Assembly (NCBI RefSeq): GCF_030272615.1
Contig: NC_081405.1
Coordinates: 475,110,008-475,174,007, forward strand
Origin: Cryptomeria japonica
Lineage: Eukaryota; Streptophyta; Pinopsida; Cupressales; Cupressaceae
DNA: 64,000 nucleotides
Direction of reading: 5' to 3'
Shown: piece after piece, positions 1-10,746 of the stretch
Layout of the letters: each line of letters begins with the position of its first letter
Numbering within the stretch: the first letter of the stretch is position 1
Notes under the pieces: generated by a model
What the model was told of the DNA's origin: nothing
Databases searched by the model: none
What the model saw: the letters and a program-made list of their open reading frames with translations, nothing else
Translations under genes and position numbers: made by a program

Positions 1-3000
1 GTCTAGTACAGACCATAGCATACATCAAGCTTCCAACTGCACTCTGGTAAGGCACTCTGCTCATGTCTTCCATCTCCAATGGGGATGTAGGACAATCTGT
101 AATAGATAGTTTCATTCCAACTGTAAAAAGAACACTCAATGGTCTACAATTCTGCATGTTGAACCTCTGTAACGCTGAATTCACATACTTACTCTGACCT
201 AGCCATAGCTTTCTATTCGCCCTATCTCTTCTAATTTCCATCCCAAGAATGTGCTTTGCTGCACCAAGATCTTTCATTTCAAATTTAGCAGCGAGCTGAG
301 ACTTCAGTTCTGAAATCATACCTTTCCCTTTACCAATGAATAATATATCATCAACATACAATGCAATGAATAAGAAATGATCACCATCAGATTTATAATA
401 AACACAGTGATCTGATTTAGAACGTTCAAATCCCAAACTCAACACATATGTATCAAATTTCTGGTACCACATCCTAGGACTTTGTTTGAGGCCATACAAA
501 GATTTCTTCAATTTACAGAGCAAATTACTTTTGCCTTTCACCACATAGTGCTCCGGCTATGTCATATAAATATCTTCCTCCAAATCACCATGAAGGAAAG
601 CAGTTTTCACATCCATTTGTTCAACCTCTAAATCATAAGCAGTAGCAATAGAAAGCAAAAATCTAATGGACGTCATTTTTGCAACAGGAGAAAATATCTC
701 ACCGTAATCAACACCCTCAACCTGAGAGTAGCCTTTTGCAACCAACCTTGCTTTATACTTCTCAATGCTTCCATCTGAACCAAACTTTTTATTGAACACC
801 CATTTACAACCAACAGGTTTTCGTCCTTCAGGCAATGGTACAAGATCCCATGTATCATTCTTTTTCAAAGCTGCCATTTCTTCCTCCATAGAAATCTTCC
901 AGGATTCTGCATCATTCATACCTAATGCCTCTTCTACAGATTTTGGTTCATCCACACTAGTATTTAGAGCAAAAATACATCTCCAATCATCAGGTGAATA
1001 CCTTTCAGGTGGTTGTCTATGTCTTGTAGACCTTCGAACAAGCTGAGTTGGAGGTTCTTCCTCCTCTTCTGAAGATTCAGAGCTAGACGTGCTCTCCTTA
1101 AATTCTTGCCTATCTAGGGGTCTTGATTCAACTCTTTCAGGTGTAGAAGGAAGTTGAATCACATCTTCTTTTTTAGTCTATTCTGGCTGCAATGTAACAG
1201 AAGGAGACTTAATTTCTCTAAAAATAACACTTCTACTATGAATTACCTTTTGTGCAACAGGGTCCCAAAGCTTGTATCCTTTCACACCATAACTATACCC
1301 GATGAAGATACATTTCACAGCCTTGTTCTCTAACTTTGTTCGCTTCTCCTTTGGCACATGTGCATATGCCTCGCAACCAAAAACTCTAAGATGTCTCAAT
1401 GAAGGCTTGTGACCTGACCATGCTTCCATAGGTGTTTTATCAACAAGAGCTGATGTAGGAAACCTGTTAATCAGGTAGCAAGCAGTGGCAACAGCTTCAG
1501 CCCAAAACTTTTGTTCGAGGCCAGCACCACTCAACATACTCCTAGCCTTCTCCATCAGTGTCCTATTCATTCTTTCTGCAACTCCATTCTGTTGTGGAGA
1601 ATACGGAGTTGTCTTCTGCCTGTTAATTCCACAGTCTTTACAGAATCTATCAAAATCATTAGAGCAAAACTCACCGCCATTATCAGTTCTCAAACATTTT
1701 ATTTTCTTTCCAGTCTGCAACTCAACCATTGCTTTAAATTCTTTAAAACGACTAAAAACTTCAGATTTACTCTTTAGAAAATAAACCCATGTCCTTCTAC
1801 TAAAATCATCAATAAATGAAACATAATATGTGGATTTTCCAATCGAAGAGACATCTACTGGACCAAACACATCAGAATGGATAAGATCCAAAACACCACA
1901 AGTTTTATGAGAACTCGAGTAAAACTGAATGCGGTTTTGTTTTCCATAAATGCAATGCTCACAGAAATCAAAGTCAAGATTACAATCATTCAAACCTTCA
2001 ACAAGATTTTTATTTTTCAAGGTCCTTAGACCCTTTTCTCCAATGTGGCCAAGTCTCTGGTGCCATAACATAGTCTTCTCTGCAGGTAACTTTGCTTCAG
2101 ACGAAAGAGCACCCTTAGGTACCCAAAAACCATTTCCATCTGCTGAAGGTGAAACCTTCAAATCTTCCAGTGAAGTATCCGCAGATTTGCTTTTTATAGA
2201 AGTGCTATTACACTCAACAGTGTATGCTTCAAGCTTATACAAAGTGCCAAACCTGACACCTCTAGCAACTACCATAGCACCCTTAATCATCTTACATCCT
2301 GCTTCAGAAAAGACTACCTGCACACTTGCATCTATCAGTTTGCTCACAGATAACAGGTTTCGTTTTAATCCAGGGATATGCAGCACACCATTAATCCCTT
2401 TTATTCTACCATCAAAAAACCTGATTCTAACTTTACCTCGACCAACAATGTCTAGATGTGAATCATCACCCAAGTACACCTTACCTCCATTAAATCCTTC
2501 ATATTCAGAAAACCAATCTCTATTGGAAGTCATATGAAAAGATGCACCTGAGTCAATTAGCCAAGCATCATTACCTGCATGAGTCGCCAAAGCCACAATA
2601 AAAGCATCGCCATCTTCTTTGTCGGACTCAGAATCAGAATCGAACCTTTTCTTTTTCTTCTTCTTCTTTTCTTCTTTGCAGTCCTTACGGATGTGACCCG
2701 ATTTACCACAATTCCAGCAAATGACTTTGGACTTTCCAGGAGATTTTGATCTCCCTTTGGATTTGGACTTGTCACGCTTCTCATTCTTCTTGCCTTTCTC
2801 CTTAGGTCTTCCATGAACGGTTAGGGCTTCCTTTGAACTGATGGATACCTTCCTTCGCATCTCTTCATCGAGTAGGGCACTCACCACGTCTTCAGATTTC
2901 AAAACAACAGAAGTACTACCGATAGCCATAACAAGAGAATCCCACGAATCAGGCAAAGAACAAAACAAGATCTGACATTTTTCCTCCTCGTCCATCTTAA

Positions 3001-3415
3001 CACTGACAGATACTAATTGAGCCACAATCATATTGAATGCTTCCAGGTGGTCTGCAATTCGTCCACCCTCTTCCATCTTCAAGGAATACAATTTCTTTCT
3101 TAAGAAAATTTGATTTAATAAAGATTTCACTTGATACATCTCACCAAGCTTAGTCCATAGCTTCTTTGCAGAGTTCTCTTCATGGACATTGATTAGAACA
3201 GAGTCTGCCAGGCACAGTCTGATTAGACCCTTGGCTTTTCGGTCCATAACATCATACTGAGCTGCCGCAGTAGGATCTGAGGGCCTTTGGACATTCGCAT
3301 CAACAGCATCCCAAAGATCTCGATCTATTAGCAGATCTTCCATCTTCAGCTTCCACATCTCAAAATTACTTCCGTTAAATTTCTCCACCTCTATTCTCCC
3401 TAACGAACTCGCCAT
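1..3415 (-). pseudogene. copia gag-pol polyprotein, two nonsense codons, runs off the window
   Basis: Polyprotein for capsid, protease, integrase and RT of a copia element. The start MASSLGRIEVEKFNGSNF is the first ATG after the primer site. Visible domains: gag (residues 1-200); zinc knuckle CWNCGKSGHIRKDC near 231-244 followed by a lysine-rich tract; protease active site WLIDSGASFHMT near 280; integrase HHCC region (LWHQRLGHIGEKG ... CEHCIYGK) near 447-490; integrase catalytic triad in IHSDVFGP, LRTDNGGEF and QNGVAERMNRT; then RT with YVDD at 348-359. In-frame TAG codons lie at about 1175-1177 (between integrase and RT) and 557-559. Both read as Gln (CAG) to TAG changes because the family sequence continues on either side in the same frame. 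The frame is open from 556 to position 1. It is non-functional as read, but only two point mutations from intact. Confidence 0.92.
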
Positions 3416-3520
3416 CTGAATATTCCTGCAACAAGATCAAAAAGTGTCTTCTGCACAAGCTCCCACTCAAATCTGGATTAGTTCAAAAAACCCAACTGCC
3501 CACAATTGAAACCAAAGGTG

Positions 3521-3537
3521 ATCAGGCTCTGATACCA
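3521..3537 (-). promoter_or_regulatory. primer binding site, initiator tRNA-Met type
   Basis: The minus strand reads TGGTATCAGAGCCTGAT, the classic plant copia site complementary to the 3' end of initiator methionine tRNA. Two bases separate it from the LTR end. It fixes the internal edge of the LTR and the element's orientation. Confidence 0.93.
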
Positions 3538-3539
3538 CT

Positions 3540-4000
3540 TGTAAGGAAGTTAAGTAGCGGAAACAACTTCCTACACTAACCTTGAGAGGAGGGTAATGCA
3601 AAACTTTTTTAGATCGTTACAACAGTTACAGAAAATAGAAATAGATATAATAACATTCATACCACAACACAATGATTTACGTGGGGAAAACCCTTTCGGG
3701 AGAAAAACCCCACCCTCCAAAAGCAGCTCAATATTTTATTCAGCAATCAAAAACAGATTACAACATACTTGCAGAGCAAGCTCTTCGCAGGAGTAGCACT
3801 AAACAGAGATTCAGAGGCAACTCAATAGCCATAGGACTCTTACCCACAACCTCTATCTCTCACATCTCATAAATAGGAGATACAATACAAGAAACCGTCA
3901 AACGGTATTACAAAACCATGGGCTAAAACCACCCAATAAGGTGTAGCCGACCTTATCTCCCTTCTAGATGCCCTATGACATGTTAAAGCACACATCAACA
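3540..4000 (-). repeat. 5' LTR of the copia element (about 461 bp)
   Basis: On the minus strand the LTR starts TGTTGATGTGTGC and ends CTTCCTTACA next to the primer site, so it has TG...CA ends. Inside are a polyadenylation-like AATAAA (minus strand) near 3737 and a G/C-rich block around 3680-3715 typical of copia U5. The outer edge at 4000 is inferred from the TGTTG end and has no second LTR to compare with. Confidence 0.75.
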
Positions 4001-4336
4001 TGTGTCGCTCCCTTTTACAGCTCATTTATGTATCTGATACAAATTATTTTTCCTATTTCAGGAGTACAAACTTCCGGAGGCCATAACTTGAGAACCGGGT
4101 GTCCGATTGACGAACCGTTTGAAGCACCGGAAAGCTCGCGAAGTGCTCTATCACCTCGTAACCCGTTTCGCCGGTTACGGCAACTTTTAAGGGAGTTTCA
4201 GAGCCTCTAAAGTCCCCAAAATTAAGTTTAAACATTTTATTGCACCCCTCCAAGACGAAAACTTTAATATCTTCAAAACTAGCTGTGACCTTACGACGCA
4301 ACTTTACCGGAATGCTTATCTAGCCAACCAGAAGCT
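4001..4336. other. unassigned stretch between two LTR elements
   Basis: Contains an open minus frame (4053-4301, 82 codons) with no recognisable domain. The DNA looks like retroelement untranslated sequence, with even base composition and no repeats. It probably is the 3' part of the accessory-frame element to its right, into which the copia element at 1-4000 inserted. No LTR matching 9778-10548 is present here. Confidence 0.4.
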
Positions 4337-5119
4337 TCAGGGAGAGTTTCGCACCATTTCGTGCTCAAATGAAAACTTACTATAAATAGTAATCTCGCAT
4401 AAATGCAAGATTGAGACACCATTTTTCCCAACAAGTTTGTCCTCATTTATTTTATGAATAGTCAATAGGTTGTCGGTGATAAACTTAGATAATGTGTCTA
4501 GTTGACCTAAAGAATCTTTATTCTCAACACTGCACTTTGGTGCTATCAATTTAAGAATTGGTATAGTATCATCAATAGCCTTATAGTTTTGTGCATTGCA
4601 TTTCTTGATATTCTTTATAGAATCTAATAAGACCTCAGTTACATTGTTAGGTCTAAATTCTGTCATAGTTGTACCAGATGTTTGTCCAACAGTTTTTACA
4701 ATAGCCATCCTACCGGTGGTGGTTATTTCCTTGCTTGGTTCGACCTCAGGTAGGTTAGTCTGAGTTTTCATTTCCACAAACAAAGTTTTAGGATTTTCAG
4801 TTTGGGCCGATGGCACTGTGTTTGTCTGAACCTGTGCTTCAACTTGTACCAGTTTGGGTTTCTCCAATTGTGTCTTAGATGGTTTCTTTGAGTTTTCAGT
4901 TGCCGGTTCCTCAGTTTGTGCCTCTGAACTTTCCTTAGCTGGTTCTTCAGATGGTTTGTCTGTTACATCTATTGGTTTCTTAGTGGTATCCTTTGCCAGT
5001 TGCTTTGCCTGTGAGGGTTTTTCTATGTTTAACTCAACTTCTACACGGTGAACTCACAAAGCTGGTTCCCACTTTTGCCAACGAAGGAAATTGGTGAAAG
5101 TGAAAAATTTTGTTTACGA

Positions 5120-5155
5120 GGGGTTCGAGCGAAGACCCCACTTCGCTCGAACCCC
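5120..5155. repeat. perfect hairpin, 15-bp stem and 6-base loop
   Basis: GGGGTTCGAGCGAAG at 5120-5134 and its exact reverse complement at 5141-5155, with loop acccca. It lies 75 bp inside the left end of the TIR transposon. Related copies of ttcgNtcgaacccc follow to about 5270. Confidence 0.9.
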
Positions 5156-5211
5156 ATCTTTCGAGTGAAGCACCTTTAATGCCCTTTTATGTCATTTTTC
5201 AATTATAGCGC

Positions 5212-5231
5212 GGGGGTTCGATCGAACCCCC
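5212..5231. repeat. 20-bp perfect palindrome
   Basis: gggggttcga followed directly by its reverse complement tcgaaccccc. It belongs to the same family of GGGGTTCG repeats as the neighbouring hairpin. Confidence 0.88.
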
Positions 5232-8200
5232 CTTCATTCGAACCCCCCTTCGTTCGAACCCCTTTTTTAACACTTCTCTGAAAATTTCTACATTTTTTTG
5301 CAGATTTTTGGCCTTGAAACCTCTAGTTGAAGGCTCAAATGGAATGATCTTGACAACCCAAAATGTAGTATTATAGTCCTCAAAGCAAGCTTTCCAATGA
5401 ATATAATTTTATTACATATTGAGTTTATTATGAACTTGTTTTTTTAATTTTACCAAATATAGGTTTTTCACCGAACATGAACTTCTCTGTTCAATGCATT
5501 GGGAAAAATAGGAAACTAATTTAAAAAAAATTTGAAAAATATCTAAGCCCTGGGTATTGATGTCTTCTTTCTAACAAAAAAAATAAAATTGAATTTTGAT
5601 ATATATAGAATAAGTTATGTGTTCAAACGTAAACCTATGTCTGAATTATGACTAGTCGGACTTCAAAACTTAATAAAATGAAAAATATTGAACATATCAC
5701 TATCAAACCAACTGCAAGCCCTGGATATTGATGTTACAAACCAAAATTCGAAAGAATTGAGTTTTTATCATTTATAGAAAAAAAATTATGAGTTTCGAGA
5801 GACACATCGCTCTTAAAAATGTAGTTTGTTGTAAAAAACTACTTTTCGAGGGAGATGGAAATTTTTTTAAAAAATCCTTCAAAAAAATTTGAAAAAAATA
5901 TATACAGAATCTACAGACAAAATTCTACAAATCAATAATTTACATCATCTTCAAATTCTTAATAGTTTAAAAGTTATAGTTGTCGGAAGTTAAAGATTAT
6001 TTTAAAATTGTTCATCTCAGTGTCAAAAGTGGCAAAAAATTGGGAACCATTATTGTGAGTTCACCCTACAGCCAGTGACTCAGTAGTCACATCTTTCTTC
6101 TTGTCCTTAGTGGTGTCCCTGTCAACCATGACATTAACTTCCTGAGTATCTATATTTACTATATACAAAATTTCTGATTTAGGGTTTGTATCTTCTATAG
6201 GAGTTTCCATACTCTCAGTGCTCGGTTGATTTGCAGTAGTGTCTACTGGTGGAGTATTTGAAGGAGGTGGGGGCATATTGTCAGTTATTTTTAAACTTGG
6301 TGGTCCACCTATCTTACCTTTACCCTTGTCTCTGTACTTTTGATATACTTTGATAGTTTTAGGTCCGAGTAATTCTTCCTCTTTTTCTTTTTCCACAAAG
6401 AAAATATCCCATCCATCAACAGTTTCCTTAGATACTTTAGTTACTCTGCTAGCCATTAGTGCTACATGCAAGTGAGCAGTAGAGAATACTATCCGATTAG
6501 CCTCACTAATTAATTTGTCTATTTTATCAAGTGAGTTAACTGGATGCACTGCTAGTAATTTTTCAATCTTAGTCTTTTTATCCAGTTCAACAATAGATAA
6601 TCTTCTAGCTTCTAATCTCTGATACAAGTCATTTGGAATTTCATCAACAATTTGCATCAAAAATTTCTTGTATATATCTAAGTGTAGAATTACACTGTTC
6701 TCTATGCTTTCCTTATCATCAGCTGATAGTGTATTGTACATTTTATTGATATTCTTCAGCTTACCATCCTCTGTAATTTTGCTAAGAAGTTTGTCAATGG
6801 GGGAAATAGTTTGTTTCACCTTTTTCTTCTTAGGAGTCATCTTCTTTGCTGGAGGCCTTACTGCTTGTTGCTTCTATCTTGTCCTTTTTGGTGTAGGAGA
6901 AGGTGCCGGTGAAGGTTTTCTTTTCCTCTCAACTCTCTTGAATACAATAGGTATGTCACTTTTTGAAGAAGTTCCAATTGGTGAAAGGTGAGTTTCTAGT
7001 TGAAGTGCTTCCAACTCACTTTCAGTTATACCAGTTTGTTTTAACACATCTTCCTTGATTGCCTTTGCCTGCCGGGTCCCTTTTCTAACGGTTGCTTCTA
7101 CCTTCTTAATTCTTTTCCTTGATTGTAGAGTGCTCTCAATTATTTCTGCACTACCAAATACTTTCTCTTTTGGTTCCTTAGGAGCTTCAAGGAGGGATTT
7201 TGCATAAGTTTCTATGATGTTATCATCTGTCTCGTAGCCCATTTCAGTTACCTAGATGGTTCTAGGGATAAATACCTCCATCCAAATTTCATCTTTCTTG
7301 ATCACAAAACAATTTTCCTTTTGATACTTATCCAAAATAGCTTGTGATAGACTTACTTTAGTTTTCATTCGAGCCTTTAGTGCTTGAAAATTCTCATTTA
7401 TGTTTTTCTCCCTATTCTCTCCCATATTGTTCAATAGTTCTGATAGTTGTTTTCCTACCGGTATATCAAATCCAAAATCTCTAACACCAATACCGGGTAC
7501 TTGTTTGGTTATGTATAGCATCAGACAAACAAGTAAGTTTCCAAATCTGAATGTTCCTTTCTTGTCTCTTTTGATCTTACCCAAATTGTCTATCAATTCA
7601 TCTTTGAGCCATTCACATATGTCCATTCTTGCATTATCATTTACCATATCATAGGCACTCTTAATACATAGGCTAGAAACTGAGTTTAACCTATTTGCAT
7701 GTGTAGCCACATAACCTAAGATCATACTGATAAATCTGATATTTGTATCCTTCACATCGTTTACCCTTAGAGATCTTTTATCAAATGTTGCACCGGTTAG
7801 GTTTGTCACTAAGTCATTTGAGACCTTCTTAGTTTTGTCAGGTCTGTTGCCGGTGGAGGGTAACCCTGTTACAACTTTTACTGCTTCTTTTGTGATTTTA
7901 TGAATAGAGTCTAACCAAAAGAATTCACCATGTACTCTACTTAACACAATCCTTATGATATCCTTGGGAAATCCGGGATACTAAGTATTTCAGTGAAACC
8001 TAGGGTTTCTACTATCTTATGTTCAGGTTTGACATTTCCGGATTCATCACAAATTACAGTCTCATACATATTTTTAATTTCATCATCACTTAGTTCATCA
8101 ATATGACAATGTATATACATTCTAGGGTCTTCAGCATATACTACTCCTTTAGGGATTTGAGAGAATGCACCTATGCTGTCATCTTTCTTAGCAATTTCGG

Positions 8201-8288
8201 GAACTAGTTTAAAAATGGGTCTAGGTTGCTTAACAACTTCAACAACTGTAGGGTTTGCAATAAATTCAGGAGTGGATGAAGATGCCAT

Positions 8289-8632
8289 AGCTATAAATAC
8301 CTCAATCTGCCTTAAGGATTAATGATTTGATAGGTTGCTTCACTTCTTTGCTTGGAGTACCTTTGCTTGGGAATTTTCGCGCTCTTGAAGATTTGAATGC
8401 TCGGTGAATGAAAAAGGAGCCAAAATACTTGCTTTATAATGCTATTTTCACCAACTACCACAATTAATGCTTGCCAGTTAAGTCACAACTTAAGTCATCT
8501 ACTGATATAGAAGTAATTTCAACTTTCAACCATCAACCGAGGGAATAATAGTATGCTTTTCATTTTGTTGCTAAACCCCCAAAAGAATTTTCTTCAGTTA
8601 GATGAAGAGTCTCCTGCCGGTGGAGTGTTACT
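8289..8632 (-). promoter_or_regulatory. spacer with possible promoter for the accessory frame
   Basis: This non-coding stretch lies between the gag stop and the accessory ATG. On the minus strand a TATA-like ATTATAAAGC lies near 8435, about 145 bp before the ATG, and TATTTATAG lies near 8295 just before the ATG. The A-rich leader between them has no long frame. A private promoter is an inference from position and composition only. Confidence 0.35.
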
Positions 8633-9706
8633 CTATTCTGCCAGTGGAGGAGTAATCATATCAACATTCTGATCTAACTTTCTGATCCATTGTTTTGAGA
8701 ATTCTTGCTTTACCTCTTCAACTTTTTCTTTACCTTTCAAACTAGGACCTTTGTTATTTGTCGGTGAGAACTTGCTTCTACAAAATTTTGCAATATGTCC
8801 AATCTTGTTATAGGCATAACAAGTCACATTGTTCTTCTGAATAGCTTTCCCATATCCTATGCCGGTATGTGTTATGCATTTATTAGATAAGTGCCCAAAT
8901 CTTTCACAAACATAACATCTCACATTCATTCTGTAATTTTCTGAATTATGACCAACTTTGTTGCATTTAGAACATTGACCTATGGATGTATTAGTGTTCT
9001 GATAATTTCTAGACCTACACTGATTTTCTCTATGACCATATTTGTTACAGTTAAAGCATTTGACATTAAATTTGTAACCAGTAGGTTGTCTTACTAGTTT
9101 GTTATGATCATGATTGTTTGCAGTACTGGAGCTTTCACCAACTTCAAAGCCAAGGCCATTTGTATCACCATTAGGTTTTTGATTCTTCAGCATGTCACCA
9201 AGTTCTTCTGAACTTTTCTTGAATTTTTCTTTGTGGTTATTTGCAGCAGTTAGTTCACTTTCCAAGATTCCTTTCTGTCTTATGAGTTCAGTCTTGTCAT
9301 TTTGCGTGTGCATTAGATTTGTCTTCAACATATCATTTTCATGATTGATTCTTGTGTTTTTGTTTCCAGCATCATTTAGTCTTCTAACCAAGTCTTCTTC
9401 ATTCTTCTTTCTATCTTCAATTTCTTTACAAAATCTCATAGTCATATCCTGCATCTCATTCTGTGTTGTACTGATTTCTTGTCTTAGCTTGTTTACCAGA
9501 TCATTAAGAGTTTCCTTTTCATCATTCTCATTCTGCATCTTTTCACAAAGTTCTCTTCTCTTATTTCTTGCAATGGTAAGATTTTCTTGAAGTACTTGAA
9601 TGATATCCTGAGCAGCCTTTAGATCATCTTCAAGTTTGATATTCTTCACTTTTTTTGCATCATAGTTTGAAAGAGTTGTTTCCAATTATTTTCTCAAGTT
9701 TTCCAT
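8633..9706 (-). pseudogene. copia-type gag with coiled coil and four zinc knuckles
   Basis: Capsid/nucleocapsid protein. It starts at MENLRK (ATG at 9706) just after the primer site. An in-frame TAA at 9686-9688 follows six codons, and the family-like frame continues (LETTLSNYDAKKVKN). Residues 10-165 are strongly helical and charged, as in a coiled coil. Knuckles follow: CFNCNKYGHRENQC is complete; CSKCNKVGHNSENY has lost its last Cys; CYVCERFGHLSNKC is complete; CYAYNKIGHIAKFC has lost its second Cys. The TAG at 8633-8635 may itself be a CAG mutation, since about 17 more codons are open before TGA. No protease follows. Confidence 0.8.
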
Positions 9707-9763
9707 CTCTACTGGTGACAAGATCTTCCTCAATTTGTTAGGCTTCTGAAAATAGAGGACCAA

Positions 9764-9776
9764 GCTTTGATACCAA
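9764..9776 (-). promoter_or_regulatory. primer binding site, initiator tRNA-Met type
   Basis: The minus strand reads TTGGTATCAAAGC, one base from the LTR end. The same site occurs in the plus-strand copia element at 51641. Confidence 0.9.
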
Positions 9777-9777
9777 T

Positions 9778-10548
9778 TGTTAGGATTCTCAAAGATACTG
9801 GGGGGGGGGGGGGGTGAATCAGTATCTAACTGGTTTATAAATTTACTCGAATTAAAACATGAAGAGCATATTAAAACTGTATACCGGTAAACCAGAAAAA
9901 ATGCAGTAAAGAAGAATAATAACAACCACATGAGAAGCACACCATAACACATTATTTTAACAAGGAAACCCGGTGTGGGAAAAACCTCAGTGGGATTTGT
10001 GACCCACAATATTCACTTACTCGCCAATAAGGGAATATTACTCTTACAATAGGGGCCTGCACATGCATGAAGGCCAAGTGCCTAGAGCTCATTGCTCAAT
10101 TACTAAAGAAGCCACACTGACTTACAAAAATGGATTATATTAATCCAATGTCTTGTACTACTTCAGATTAGCATCTGCTATGGCAGATCTAGTACCGGTT
10201 TAAGCTCTGCTACATACATAAACCCTTAACCTATAATTCGCATATTAGGTTTGCATAATTTTGCCTATATCCTTCTTACTAAATGTTCTACAATGATCTC
10301 ATACATATATGTCATTTTACAACTTTCCATGTCAGCTTACAATGATTTTACATTTAATTACAAAATACATTATAAACAAAATTCCTGTCGGCCAGGGTGC
10401 CGATATCCTTCCTTTCATTGCCGATGTTCTGTGTGCCAGTGTAGAGTTTGTCGTTGCTGGTGCTGGTATCATATGATTACAAGGTTTCCATCAATGAAAA
10501 AACCTTCAATCACCTACAATTTCTAATTGGAGTGTGCATTTACCAACA
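9778..10548 (-). repeat. 5' LTR of the gag/accessory-frame element (about 771 bp)
   Basis: On the minus strand it starts TGTTGGTAAATGCAC and ends GAATCCTAACA at the primer site, so the ends are TGTT...AACA. Near its 3' end is a run of 15 C (plus-strand G run, about 9800-9814) following GATTCA, a feature shared with the other copia LTR at 51640. The outer edge coincides with the point where LINE coding sequence stops. Confidence 0.8.
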
Positions 10549-10746
10549 TGAAATACCATGAGCACCTTCTCCCTGCCAATGTCCCTGGGGCTAGACATGC
10601 ATAACACAATTGGCCAAACCATCTACTAAGAGCTTGGTTTCCTGAATAAAAACAACATCAAGAGACTGAGACTCAATTAATCTACGAACAAATTTTTGTC
10701 TAGGGATGTTGTTCAACCCCCTTACATTCCATGAGATCACTATCAT
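10549..10746 (-). pseudogene. LINE ORF2 fragment: start of endonuclease/reverse transcriptase
   Basis: Starts MIVISWNVRGLNN and continues to DVVFIQETKL, the N-terminal strand and catalytic Glu (QETK) of the exonuclease-endonuclease-phosphatase domain that nicks target DNA in plant LINEs. The ATG overlaps the ORF1 stop as ATGA (10743-10746). An in-frame TAG follows at about codon 51 (after VMHV), and the LTR insertion removes the rest. Confidence 0.85.

Larger units (their letters stand above)
1..4000 (-). mobile_element. Ty1/copia LTR retrotransposon, 5' part (3' end outside window)
   Basis: Reading the minus strand from 4000 downwards: LTR (4000-3540), initiator-Met type primer site, then gag-protease-integrase-reverse transcriptase in one frame. 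The window edge falls in the RT/RNase H region, so RNase H and the 3' LTR lie outside. The order integrase before RT places it in Ty1/copia. The element is young enough to have kept one frame over about 1,140 codons, broken only by two TAG codons. The target duplication cannot be checked because only one end is visible; the five bases outside the LTR are tgtgt. Confidence 0.93.
5046..6065. mobile_element. 1,020-bp non-autonomous TIR transposon with 5-bp target duplication
   Basis: The ends are imperfect inverted repeats of about 33 bp: left GGTGAACTCACAA...TGGTTCCCA from 5047, right the reverse complement ending at 6065 (GGTGAACTCACAA, three mismatches, TGGTTCCCA). The repeat ctaca at 5041-5045 recurs at 6066-6070 and is the target duplication. 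The insertion splits a protein frame that continues in register on the far side, which confirms both ends. There is no coding capacity inside. It has two internal copies of a unit starting aagccctggrtattgatgt (about 5545 and 5713) and GC-rich hairpins near the left end. The left end has one extra c before the inverted repeat. A 5-bp duplication does not fit the common plant superfamilies (2-3, 8 or 9 bp), so I leave the superfamily open. Confidence 0.8.
4337..8288 (-). pseudogene. long accessory frame of unknown function, split by a transposon
   Basis: I do not recognise the family. It begins MASSSTPEFIANPTVVEVV. The N-terminal third looks folded (for example EFFWLDSIHKITKEAV near 7920-7870) and resembles the start of uncharacterised plant transposon-associated proteins. 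The middle is very basic with likely nuclear signals (RKRKPSPAPSPTPKRTR; TPKKKKVKQ). The C-terminal third is Pro/Thr/Glu-rich, then helical. Damage: a one-base frameshift near 7975; TAG codons near 7249-7251 and 6871-6873, both at Gln-like positions; and a 1,020-bp transposon at 5046-6065 after which the frame resumes to 4337. Removing the insert plus one 5-bp duplication keeps the frame (1,025 bp matches the observed frame offset). It has its own ATG after the gag frame ends, so it is probably not a gag fusion. Confidence 0.6.
4001..10548 (-). mobile_element. LTR retroelement with gag but no pol, carrying a long accessory frame (non-autonomous)
   Basis: Minus-strand order: LTR (10548-9778), Met-type primer site, coiled-coil/zinc-knuckle gag (9706-8633), about 340 bp of non-coding DNA with TATA-like sequences, then a roughly 1,000-codon accessory frame (8288-4337). 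I find no protease DSG, integrase DDE or RT YxDD motif between 4337 and 9706, so the enzymes must come from elsewhere or pol was replaced. The 3' LTR is not in the window and is probably beyond the copia element that interrupts it. The LTR's outer edge cuts a LINE at 10548/10549, showing it inserted into that LINE. Confidence 0.7.

Noticed and set aside
1950-2537. 195-codon plus-strand frame opposite copia gag-pol
   Set aside because: Antisense shadow of the integrase/protease coding strand.
4053-4301. 82-codon minus-strand frame as a gene
   Set aside because: No motif, no start context, in DNA that looks like retroelement untranslated sequence.
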